Shown here in pieces: positions 54,328 to 61,359 of a stretch of 64,000 nt of DNA. The translations under genes were made by a program, and so were the position numbers. The stretch comes from an uncultured Alphaproteobacteria bacterium (GTDB taxonomy: Bacteria; Pseudomonadota; Alphaproteobacteria; HIMB59), in assembly GCA_902613185.1 (NCBI GenBank), contig CACMGP010000001.1, forward strand, positions 577,674 to 641,673, read 5' to 3'. Within the stretch, counting starts at the first letter, position 1. The number at the start of each line of letters is the position of its first letter. The notes beneath the pieces were generated by a model that ran no database searches, was not told where the DNA came from, and worked only from the letters and a program-made list of their open reading frames with translations.

Positions 54328-55533
54328 ATGTCTAAAGTTGTTAATTTTGGATGTCGACTAAATAACTTTGAAGGAAAAAAAATTGAAGAATTATTAGCAA
54401 ATAATAATGAAAATATGGTTGTTATAAACTCTTGTGCTGTCACAAATGAGACTGAGAGGCAGGTAAGACAAACTATTAGAAAAATTAAAAAAGAATATCC
54501 CGATAAAAAAATTGTAATGACAGGTTGTGCTGCACAAATATCTCCAGATAAGTATTCTTCAATGACTGAGGTCGATAAAGTTGTTGATAATATAAGTAAA
54601 CTGAAATCAGAAACTTGGACATCTTTGCTTGATGAAGAGCTCGGAGTAGATTTTAAAGAAGACATATTTGACTCTCCTCAAGATATCCGCCCATCTTTAG
54701 ATAATAAAAACCTTAACATCAGAGAAAGCCTTGTAATTCAACAAGGATGTAATCATAGGTGCACATTTTGTATTATTCCTTTTGGTAGAGGTAATAATAG
54801 GAGTTTTGATCCTTTTTACTTAATTGATGAGGTGGAAAGAGTTGTAGATAATGGTGTCAAAGAAATTGTTTTAACAGGTGTTGATATATCAGATTATGGG
54901 AGAGATTTTGATCACAAATATAACATGAGCAATTTAATTTTAGATATTTTAGATAAAACTAAATTACAACGTCTTCGACTCTCCTCAATAGACTGTGTTG
55001 AAGTTGATGAAAATTTTAACGAAGTACTAAAAGATCAAAGAGTAATGCCGCATCTTCACCTAAGTATACAGTCTGGTGATGACATGATACTGAAAAGAAT
55101 GAAAAGAAGACATAATTCGAAAGATGTATTTCAATTTGTTGATCGTTGTAAAAAAATTAGAAAAGATATTTCATTTGGTGCAGATATTATTGCAGGATTT
55201 CCTACAGAAACGGATACGATGTTTGAAAATACATACAAACTATTAAGAGAAAATGAAATTTCTCACCTCCACATATTTCCTTTTTCTCCAAAAAATAATA
55301 CTCCTGCTTCAAGGATGCCTCAGATTTCTAAATCAATTATTAAACAGAGAGCAAAAATTTTAAGAGATCTTGGTGAATTAATTTTAAAAAAAGTAAAATC
55401 CAAACTTTCATTACCAAGGGAGATCCTTATTGAAGAGTTAAATTCAGGATTGGCTATTGGATATGATCAAAATTATATCAAACATAAAGTACCCTTAGTA
55501 GGTGTACCCGTTGGAGAAGTTATCAGGGTATAA
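54328..55533 (+). CDS. mtaB: tRNA t6A37 methylthiotransferase MtaB
   Basis: Radical-SAM enzyme that adds a methylthio group to t6A37 in tRNAs reading ANN codons. The 401 residues have the N-terminal UPF0004 domain (VNFGCRLNNFEGKKIEELLA, NSCAVTNETERQVRQ, MTGCAAQ), the radical SAM motif QQGCNHRCTFCIIPFGRGNN, and SIQSGDDMILKRMKRRHNSK. It starts right after the dapF stop and overlaps ftsY by 1 nt. Confidence 0.95.
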   Translation: MSKVVNFGCRLNNFEGKKIEELLANNNENMVVINSCAVTNETERQVRQTIRKIKKEYPDKKIVMTGCAAQISPDKYSSMTEVDKVVDNISKLKSETWTSLLDEELGVDFKEDIFDSPQDIRPSLDNKNLNIRESLVIQQGCNHRCTFCIIPFGRGNNRSFDPFYLIDEVERVVDNGVKEIVLTGVDISDYGRDFDHKYNMSNLILDILDKTKLQRLRLSSIDCVEVDENFNEVLKDQRVMPHLHLSIQSGDDMILKRMKRRHNSKDVFQFVDRCKKIRKDISFGADIIAGFPTETDTMFENTYKLLRENEISHLHIFPFSPKNNTPASRMPQISKSIIKQRAKILRDLGELILKKVKSKLSLPREILIEELNSGLAIGYDQNYIKHKVPLVGVPVGEVIRV

Positions 55534-56351
55534 TGTTTTTTTTAAAAAAAATCTTTCAAAAGAATTTAAATATAGATGAGATAGAGGATCTTTTGTTTGA
55601 TAATGGTGTAGAACCAAAATTTGCTGATTTAATTATTTCAAGAGTAAAAGAAAATAAATCACAAGAAGAGGATATTAAAAAGGTTATTAAAGATGAACTG
55701 CTTACCAAATTCAAAGAAAAAAAATTTGGTGGTTTTTCTCCTAAAATTAAAAGCTTATATATTATTGCTGGAAATAACGGCTCGGGAAAAACAACATTCA
55801 TAGGTAAATTTATAAATCTAATTCAAAAAAATGGCTTAAAGCCTGCTGTAATTGCAGCAGATACATTTAGGGCTGCCGCAATCGATCAACTTGAACATTT
55901 CACAAATCAATTTGAAGTGCCCATTCATAAGGGCGATAATATGGAAGATCCATCTGCGGTTATTTTTCAAGGTATTGATAATCTGAAAGAGAGTGATGTT
56001 ATTATTGTTGATACATCTGGGAGACAGCATAACAACAAAAACTTAATGGCTGAGCTAAAAAAAATCTCAGATATAGTTTCAAAAAAATCTTATCAATTTA
56101 ATTTAATAAGGGCTTTTTTGACATTGGATGCTAATACTGGCCTTGCATCAAAACATATAATAGAAGGTTTTCAAGAATATATCCCTTTAGATGGTATTAT
56201 TTTAAATAAGGTAGACTCTAATGCCAAGTATGGAGCTCTGCTAACGATAATAAATGATTTTGATATTCCTGTAGTATTTGAAGGATATGGCGAAGGCATG
56301 AATGACTTAAGAGAGTTTCAATTTGAAGGATATTTAGATAGACTATTATAA
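55533..56351 (+). CDS. ftsY: Signal recognition particle receptor FtsY
   Basis: SRP receptor GTPase. Only 272 residues: a short N domain and the G domain with AGNNGSGKTTFIGKF, AADTFRAAAIDQLEHF, IVDTSGRQHNNKNLMAELKK and LNKVDSNAKYGALL. The acidic A domain that helps attach the receptor to membrane in E. coli is missing, so attachment must rely on the short N-terminus (FFLKKIFQKNL). Its start overlaps the mtaB stop (TAATG). Confidence 0.95.
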   Translation: MFFLKKIFQKNLNIDEIEDLLFDNGVEPKFADLIISRVKENKSQEEDIKKVIKDELLTKFKEKKFGGFSPKIKSLYIIAGNNGSGKTTFIGKFINLIQKNGLKPAVIAADTFRAAAIDQLEHFTNQFEVPIHKGDNMEDPSAVIFQGIDNLKESDVIIVDTSGRQHNNKNLMAELKKISDIVSKKSYQFNLIRAFLTLDANTGLASKHIIEGFQEYIPLDGIILNKVDSNAKYGALLTIINDFDIPVVFEGYGEGMNDLREFQFEGYLDRLL

Positions 56352-56352
56352 A

Positions 56353-56889
56353 ATGAAACAACTCTTTGAATTTTTTCCCTTAATTGTTTTTTTCGCAGTC
56401 TATTATAAATCAGATAAAGATCTTTATTTAAGTATTGCTGCTGTAATAGTTGCAACATTTATTTCCCTTATAGCCATCTATTTCAAAGAAAGAAAAATTT
56501 CAACAATGATGTTAGTAAGTACAATTATCTTAATTGTTTTTGGTGGTTTAAGTATTTTTCTAAAAAATGAGATATTTTTTAAAATGAAACCAACAATTAT
56601 AAATGCTCTTTTTGCTGCAGTTTTGATTGGAAGCACATTAATTAATAAACCTGTTTTAAAAATGTTATTAAACTCATCACTAAAATTGACTGATGAGGGT
56701 TGGGGATTAATGAATAAAATGTGGTCAAGCTTTTTTATTCTTTTAGCTGTTTTAAATGAAATAGTTTGGCGAACTCAAACTACTGATGTTTGGGTAAATT
56801 TTAAAGTATTTGGGATAATGGGAATTACTATTGTGTTTACAATAATTCAAATTCCATTGCTAAAAAAACATTTTATTAATCAGCCATAA
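56353..56889 (+). CDS. Intracellular septation protein, YciB/IspZ family
   Basis: A membrane protein of 178 residues with about five helices. The segments LFEFFPLIVFFAVYYKSD, KPTIINALFAAVLIGSTLIN, and WTNKMWSSFF-type sequence near residue 125 (GWGLMNKMWSSFFILLAVLN) followed by NEIVWRTQTTDVWVNFKVFG match YciB. The family affects septation and envelope integrity in enterobacteria; the mechanism is unclear. It follows ftsY by 1 bp and overlaps the convergent pgk by 14 bp. Confidence 0.9.
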   Translation: MKQLFEFFPLIVFFAVYYKSDKDLYLSIAAVIVATFISLIAIYFKERKISTMMLVSTIILIVFGGLSIFLKNEIFFKMKPTIINALFAAVLIGSTLINKPVLKMLLNSSLKLTDEGWGLMNKMWSSFFILLAVLNEIVWRTQTTDVWVNFKVFGIMGITIVFTIIQIPLLKKHFINQP

Positions 56890-58042
56890 GGGCTTGAATT
56901 CCAGGAAGATCTTTATCTTCGAGTGCCTCAAGAAAAGCACCGCCAGCTGTTGAAACAAAGTAAAAATTTTCAAATTTTTCCTCAGCCATGTTAATTGCTA
57001 AAATTGTGTCTCCACCACCTATGACAACATCTGCTTGAGATTTTGCAAGGAGATGTGCTAAATTTACTGATCCCTTTGAAAATTTATTGTCTTCAATCAT
57101 TCCCATTGGACCATTCCACAAAATGATATCACTGTTACCTATCAGTTTTTCTAAAACTGCGTGTGAGGAAACTGATATATCTAGTATTTTAAAATCGGAA
57201 CTTGTGGAAAGCTCATTTATTAATTTATTTTCATTTGAGTCAAGTTTAACATCTGATGGAAGATGAATTTTACAATTTGTTGATTTTGCAGAATTGTAAA
57301 TCATTTCAATCATACTTTCTGTGCCCTCTTCAATTAAAGAATTGCTTACATTTATACTATTATATTTAAAAAAATTATTAGCCATTGCCCCTCCAATAAA
57401 AATATCTGAGCAAGAGGATGTTAAAGATAGAAGTGTTTTTATTTTAGTTGAAACTTTTGATCCGCCAATAATCGCTAATTTTTTCTTTGAAGATTTTTTT
57501 ATATTTTCTATTGCTAAAATTTCTCTTTCAAAATTAAATCCAGGTGCTGACAATATATTTTTAGCCATTTGATTAACTGATGAGTGAAATCGGTGAGAGG
57601 CAGAAAAAGCCTCATTAACATATAAATCTAATTTATCTGTAATAGATTTACTAAAATTTAGATCATTTTTTATTTCACCCTCAAAAAATCTTATATTTTC
57701 TAAAAGGCTTATAGTTGGCTTATCAACATCTAACTCATTAAGACCGCTTTCTAAAAAACTATTATAAGTAATAAAATTTAATTTTAACTCCAATATATTC
57801 TCAAACTGATTAATTAATTTTGAGAAAGAGTACATCTCATCAAAATTTTCTTTTGGTCTTCCAAAATGTGAAATAAGAAAAATATTGCATTGTTTATTTT
57901 TAATAAAATTGATGGTCTCTTTCGATCTATCTAATCTTGTTTTGTCTGTAATTCTAAAATTTTTATCAATGGGAACATTGAAATCGACTCTAACCCCTAC
58001 ATTTCGGATTTTTTCAAAGTTCAGATTTTTAAGAGATTTCAT
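56876..58042 (-). CDS. pgk: Phosphoglycerate kinase
   Basis: Transfers phosphate between 1,3-bisphosphoglycerate and ADP. The 388 residues begin with VGVRVDFNVPIDKNFRITDK, have LISHFGRPKE, LLENIRFFEGE, the ATP-site GGAMANNFFKY and the C-terminal VVIGGGDTILAINMAE with STAGGAFLEALE. It stands alone here, whereas gap or fba often adjoin it. Convergent with yciB and divergent from gcrA. Confidence 0.96.
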   Translation of the reverse strand: MKSLKNLNFEKIRNVGVRVDFNVPIDKNFRITDKTRLDRSKETINFIKNKQCNIFLISHFGRPKENFDEMYSFSKLINQFENILELKLNFITYNSFLESGLNELDVDKPTISLLENIRFFEGEIKNDLNFSKSITDKLDLYVNEAFSASHRFHSSVNQMAKNILSAPGFNFEREILAIENIKKSSKKKLAIIGGSKVSTKIKTLLSLTSSCSDIFIGGAMANNFFKYNSINVSNSLIEEGTESMIEMIYNSAKSTNCKIHLPSDVKLDSNENKLINELSTSSDFKILDISVSSHAVLEKLIGNSDIILWNGPMGMIEDNKFSKGSVNLAHLLAKSQADVVIGGGDTILAINMAEEKFENFYFVSTAGGAFLEALEDKDLPGIQALMAD

Positions 58043-58143
58043 ATTTATTCACATTTTTTTAATCATTTTAGGCTAGATTACTACTACTATATATAGTATA
58101 AAACTACCCATATAAGGAACTAAATAGAGTAGGTATATAAAAA

Positions 58144-58614
58144 ATGTCTTGGAATAACCAGAAAGTAGAAGATCTTAAAAAACTTTGGAATGAAGGGGTT
58201 GCTACAAGCCAGATTGGCGTGCAGCTCGGATTTACAAAAAATGCCGTTATTGGTAAGGCTTTTAGGTTGGGCCTAGAAAGACGTCAAAACTCCAGAAAAA
58301 AATCAACTCAAAATCAACAATTTTCATCAGTGACTATGTATAGGGAATCCAGTAATTCATCTTCCCAAAATACAGTAAGAAAAGAACCTGTTCGAAGAAG
58401 AGAAAAATTTAGTTTTAAAAAGAGTATTGTTGGCTCTGGTAACTTTAAATCCTGTCAATGGCCAATTGGTGATCCACTTGAAGAGGGATTTCACTATTGC
58501 GGTGGTCAAAATATTCCAACAAAACCATATTGTATTGAACATTATAAAAAAGCTTATAATGTTGATGAGAAATATTTAGACAGACTTTTAGACTTCTTAC
58601 ACGAGAAAAATTAA
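58144..58614 (+). CDS. gcrA: GcrA cell-cycle regulator
   Basis: Alphaproteobacterial regulator that binds sigma-70 holoenzyme and acts at promoters carrying methylated GANTC. The 156 residues have the N-terminal HTH (WNNQKVEDLKKLWNEGVATS, GFTKNAVIGKAFRLGLERR) and the C-terminal sigma-binding part with CQWPIGDP and FHYCGGQNIPTKPYCIEHYK. The middle linker is Ser/Gln-rich and variable. Presence of GcrA implies the CcrM methylation circuit or a remnant of it; ccrM is not in the window. Confidence 0.93.
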   Translation: MSWNNQKVEDLKKLWNEGVATSQIGVQLGFTKNAVIGKAFRLGLERRQNSRKKSTQNQQFSSVTMYRESSNSSSQNTVRKEPVRRREKFSFKKSIVGSGNFKSCQWPIGDPLEEGFHYCGGQNIPTKPYCIEHYKKAYNVDEKYLDRLLDFLHEKN

Positions 58615-58625
58615 TATTAATTCTT

Positions 58626-58702
58626 TGGCGCGCTTGGCAGGAATCGAACCTGCGGCCCCCAGATTAGGAATCTGGTGCTCTATCCTACTGAGCTACAAGC
58701 GC
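58626..58702 (-). tRNA. tRNA-Arg (anticodon CCU)
   Basis: On the reverse strand: acceptor GCGCTTG/CAAGCGC, D arm GCTCAGTAGGATAGAGC, anticodon stem CCAGA/TCTGG with loop TTCCTAA (anticodon CCT, reads AGG), T arm GCAGG-TTCGATT-CCTGC, discriminator G and encoded CCA. 77 nt. It lies between gcrA and recX, which are both on the plus strand. AGG is expected to be a minor codon in this genome. Confidence 0.95.
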
Positions 58703-58749
58703 CTTTATAAGTATACTTAATAATAATAATTCATAAAATAATATAAACT

Positions 58750-59238
58750 ATGAAAAAAAAAGCTGATGAATACTTATTCAATGAAGCAATTAAATATTTA
58801 GGAAAATATCCAGCCACTAAAAAAAAGATTTCAGAAATACTTGAAAAAAAACTAAGAAACAAAAAAACTTATCAAAAGGTCATTTTTGCAGAAAATATCT
58901 CTAAACAAGAACTTATTAATAATATTATTCAAAAATTAGATGAGCTGAAGATAATCAACGAGAGGCACTTCATTGAAACAGTATTTCATTATTATGAGCA
59001 ATCCTTATTTTCTATCAAAAAAATTAAAAATAAACTGTTTCAAAAAGGTTTTGAACAAAGCTTAATTGATGAATATATCTCTAAAAAAGTATCTGAAAAC
59101 CCAGATTTAGAGCTGGATATTTTAAAACGATTTATTTTAAGAAAAAAACTATCTAAGTTAGAAACTACTGAACTTAAAAAAAAGCTCTATCAGCAAAGCT
59201 TTTCAGAAAATTCAATTTATAAAGTAATTAGAGATTAA
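58750..59238 (+). CDS. recX: Regulatory protein RecX
   Basis: A 162-residue helical, very Lys-rich protein matching the RecX pattern of three-helix repeats (AIKYLGKYPATKKKISEILE, KLDELKIINERHFIETVFHY, SLFSIKKIKNKLFQKGF, KKLYQQSFSENSIYKVI). RecX inhibits RecA filament growth in other bacteria. recA is not in the window. It follows the antisense tRNA-Arg by 47 bp and ends next to the convergent rpmF gene. Confidence 0.82.
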   Translation: MKKKADEYLFNEAIKYLGKYPATKKKISEILEKKLRNKKTYQKVIFAENISKQELINNIIQKLDELKIINERHFIETVFHYYEQSLFSIKKIKNKLFQKGFEQSLIDEYISKKVSENPDLELDILKRFILRKKLSKLETTELKKKLYQQSFSENSIYKVIRD

Positions 59239-59499
59239 TTATTTAGGAGCAGGAGCTTCAATAGTTTTAGTTGTTTCGTCAGTATTAACGGGTGCTTGAC
59301 CCTCGGCATCTTTGTCTTTTTTGGTTTTTTTAATAATTATTTGTTTATCTCTGTACATGCCAGTACTTAGATCAATGTGATGAGGTCTTCTTAACTCACC
59401 TGATTTTTTGTCTTCTGCGAATAGTTGAGTTCCTGCTCTATGGTGAGAGCGTCTCATATTCCTTTTTGAAGGTGTGGTTTTTCTTTTTGGAACTGCCAT
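59239..59499 (-). CDS. rpmF: Ribosomal protein bL32 with short C-terminal extension
   Basis: The real start is the ATG at 59497-59499 ([20 protein letters not shown]); the open frame continues upstream by 32 codons unlike L32. The first 60 residues are canonical ([20 protein letters not shown]), and about 25 more (rich in Lys, Asp, Thr, Pro and Ala) are an extension. It is the third ribosomal protein here with a tail. It is divergent from the FYDLN gene with 64 bp between. Confidence 0.95.
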   Translation of the reverse strand: MAVPKRKTTPSKRNMRRSHHRAGTQLFAEDKKSGELRRPHHIDLSTGMYRDKQIIIKKTKKDKDAEGQAPVNTDETTKTIEAPAPK

Positions 59500-59563
59500 A
59501 TTAGAGCGATAACATAATAAAAATTTGTATAAATTACAATAATAATGTATAAATCTGCCCACA

Positions 59564-59887
59564 ATGCAAGAAGAGCAAATCGATTTAGGCCACAAGAGAA
59601 CATGCCCCTGTGGTAGCGTAAAGTATTATGATTTTTATCAGGATGTAGTTAATTGTCCAGAATGTGGTAAATCCATTGAAGCTGTAAATATTGCTAAACC
59701 TAAAAGAGGAAGAAAAGCGGGAATAAGTGTTGCAACACCTACTAAGACAGCCAAAGAAAACGATGAATTAAAAGACCTAATTGAAGAAACAGAAGATACT
59801 GATACTCAAACTGAAGATACCGATAACCTAGCGGAGGATATCAGCATTGATATCCCAACTGATAAAAACGAAGAAGAAACTAATTAG
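59564..59887 (+). CDS. FYDLN-acid domain protein (TIGR02300 family)
   Basis: 107 residues. The N-terminal 40 carry a treble Cys zinc-ribbon pattern: [20 protein letters not shown] and [10 protein letters not shown], close to the alphaproteobacterial consensus (KRTCPSCG, FYDLN, CPKCG), with FYDLN written as YYDFY. The rest is an acidic tail, poorly conserved. This family is of unknown function and is nearly exclusive to alphaproteobacteria, supporting the taxonomic call. It ends 1 bp before the carD stop on the opposite strand. Confidence 0.85.
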   Translation: MQEEQIDLGHKRTCPCGSVKYYDFYQDVVNCPECGKSIEAVNIAKPKRGRKAGISVATPTKTAKENDELKDLIEETEDTDTQTEDTDNLAEDISIDIPTDKNEEETN

Positions 59888-59888
59888 T

Positions 59889-60593
59889 TTATCTTTTATT
59901 TAAAATTTCTAATATTTTTGTTGATGCTTCTTCGAACTTTAAACTTGTAGATATGGCAAATTCTCTAGTATATCTTTCGAAAGCTACCTGAAACATCTGG
60001 CGCTCACTATAAGACTGCTCCGTTTGATCATCTTTTCGAAATAGGTCTCGAACGACCTCTGAAAGAAGTTTTATGTCACCAGAGTTTATTTTTTGGTCAT
60101 ACTCTTGAGCCCTTCTACTCCACATTGCCTTTTTAATTTTAGGCTTTTGCTTTAGAACGGAAAGTGTTCTAGTCATAGATGGTTTGCTAGTAATATTTCT
60201 TAAACCAATCAATTTTGCTTTAGCAAAGGGGACTCTGATTGTTAACTTATCTTGAAAAAACTGTATTACATACAGCTGTTCTTCCACTAAATCATATCGG
60301 AACTTTTCTATAGTGAGAATTCTCCCTACGCCGTGCGTTGGGTAAACAATGTTCTCTCCTGCTTTAAACTCTTGAGGGACTATTACTTTTTTGATCTTAG
60401 GAGCTTTTGGGGTAACAATTTTTTTAACTACTTTTTTTAATACCTTTTTTGCTACTTTTTTCTTAGCTATTTTTTTTACAGGTTGTTTTTTTTTGGCAGA
60501 TGACTTTTTTTTAACTTCAACATTTTTTTTTGTTATATATTTTGTAGTTTTTTTTATTACTTTTTTTGTCGTAGTTTTTTTTTTAGCTGGCAT
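59889..60593 (-). CDS. CarD family transcription regulator with Lys-rich H1-like N-terminal tail
   Basis: 234 residues. From about 73 on (PQEFKAGENIVYPTHGVGRI) it is a normal CarD/CdnL regulator that binds RNA polymerase beta and stabilises open complexes. The first 72 residues are a Lys/Ala/Val tail (for example KKIAKKKVAKKVLKKVVKKI), like bacterial histone H1-like proteins. The family in alphaproteobacteria (CdnL) normally lacks such a long tail. Its start overlaps the ferredoxin stop by one base (TAATG). Low-complexity expansion and a real DNA-binding domain are both possible. Confidence 0.92.
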   Translation of the reverse strand: MPAKKKTTTKKVIKKTTKYITKKNVEVKKKSSAKKKQPVKKIAKKKVAKKVLKKVVKKIVTPKAPKIKKVIVPQEFKAGENIVYPTHGVGRILTIEKFRYDLVEEQLYVIQFFQDKLTIRVPFAKAKLIGLRNITSKPSMTRTLSVLKQKPKIKKAMWSRRAQEYDQKINSGDIKLLSEVVRDLFRKDDQTEQSYSERQMFQVAFERYTREFAISTSLKFEEASTKILEILNKR

Positions 60594-60925
60594 TAATCAG
60601 CTCCTTTTTCACTGAAATGATTTTTAAATTTATCTTCTACCCCTTCCCACTGTTTTGCATCAGCAGGTGCATCTTTTTTTGTAGTTATATTAGGCCAAAC
60701 TTGTGAATATTTTTCATTTAAATCTAACCACTTTGTACCATCGTCCAAGTCATCTGGGATAATCGCTTCAACTGGGCATTCCGGTTCACATACTCCGCAG
60801 TCAATACATTCATCAGGGTTAATAACAAGCATATTTTCACCTTCGTAAAAGCAATCCACGGGGCATACCTCAACACAATCCATGTATTTACACTTGATAC
60901 ACTTATCATTCACTAAGTAGGTCAT
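60593..60925 (-). CDS. fdxA: Seven-iron ferredoxin FdxA
   Basis: A 110-residue electron carrier. The N-terminus [20 protein letters not shown] and [18 protein letters not shown] match Azotobacter FdI-type ferredoxins with one [3Fe-4S] and one [4Fe-4S] cluster. The C-terminal half is the usual extension. It overlaps terB by 4 nt and carD by 1 nt. Placement with CarD and a Suv3-like helicase is a known alphaproteobacterial arrangement, though its redox partner is not known. Confidence 0.94.
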   Translation of the reverse strand: MTYLVNDKCIKCKYMDCVEVCPVDCFYEGENMLVINPDECIDCGVCEPECPVEAIIPDDLDDGTKWLDLNEKYSQVWPNITTKKDAPADAKQWEGVEDKFKNHFSEKGAD

Positions 60926-61359
60926 AGGCTGTCTTTTACTCTATTTCTAATCAATATAAAATCTTTATCTTCTAGGCCAAGTAAAGTTGATATTTTTCTT
61001 GCAGTAGAAACTTCAAGCTGATCCTCTTTGCCATCAACCATCAAAACTTGCCAACAAATTAAAATTACGTCCATTCTCTGTTCATAAGTAAGTGATGTTT
61101 TTAGTCTGTATGAAAACTGAGATAAGTCAGTATTGAAATGTTGTTGATTGGCTAATTTAGTAAATTGATCTTTATTACTTTGAATCGGTATCTTAAAGTA
61201 AAACTCCACTAGTTCAGAGGCAAAATTAATTTCTTGTTCCGAAATTTCGTGATCTGCAATAATTATTTCGTAAATCAAGTTATATAAATCTGACTCAAAA
61301 GAGTGATCATCATTTTTATCCTTCTTTTCATTAAAGGATTGGAAGAATTTATTTAACAT
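60922..61359 (-). CDS. TerB-like protein
   Basis: 145 residues with the helical TerB pattern: [30 protein letters not shown], then [20 protein letters not shown] and [20 protein letters not shown]. The acidic ADHEIS and DGKEDQ loops resemble metal-binding loops of tellurite-resistance TerB domains. Such proteins alone do not imply tellurite resistance. It is coupled at both ends: 11 bp overlap with the helicase and 4 nt with the ferredoxin. Confidence 0.75.
   Translation of the reverse strand: MLNKFFQSFNEKKDKNDDHSFESDLYNLIYEIIIADHEISEQEINFASELVEFYFKIPIQSNKDQFTKLANQQHFNTDLSQFSYRLKTSLTYEQRMDVILICWQVLMVDGKEDQLEVSTARKISTLLGLEDKDFILIRNRVKDSL

Noticed and set aside
59500..59595. N-terminal 32-codon extension of rpmF
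   Set aside because: Not like L32, overlaps the divergent FYDLN gene start and lacks a ribosome site; MAVPKRK is the standard start.
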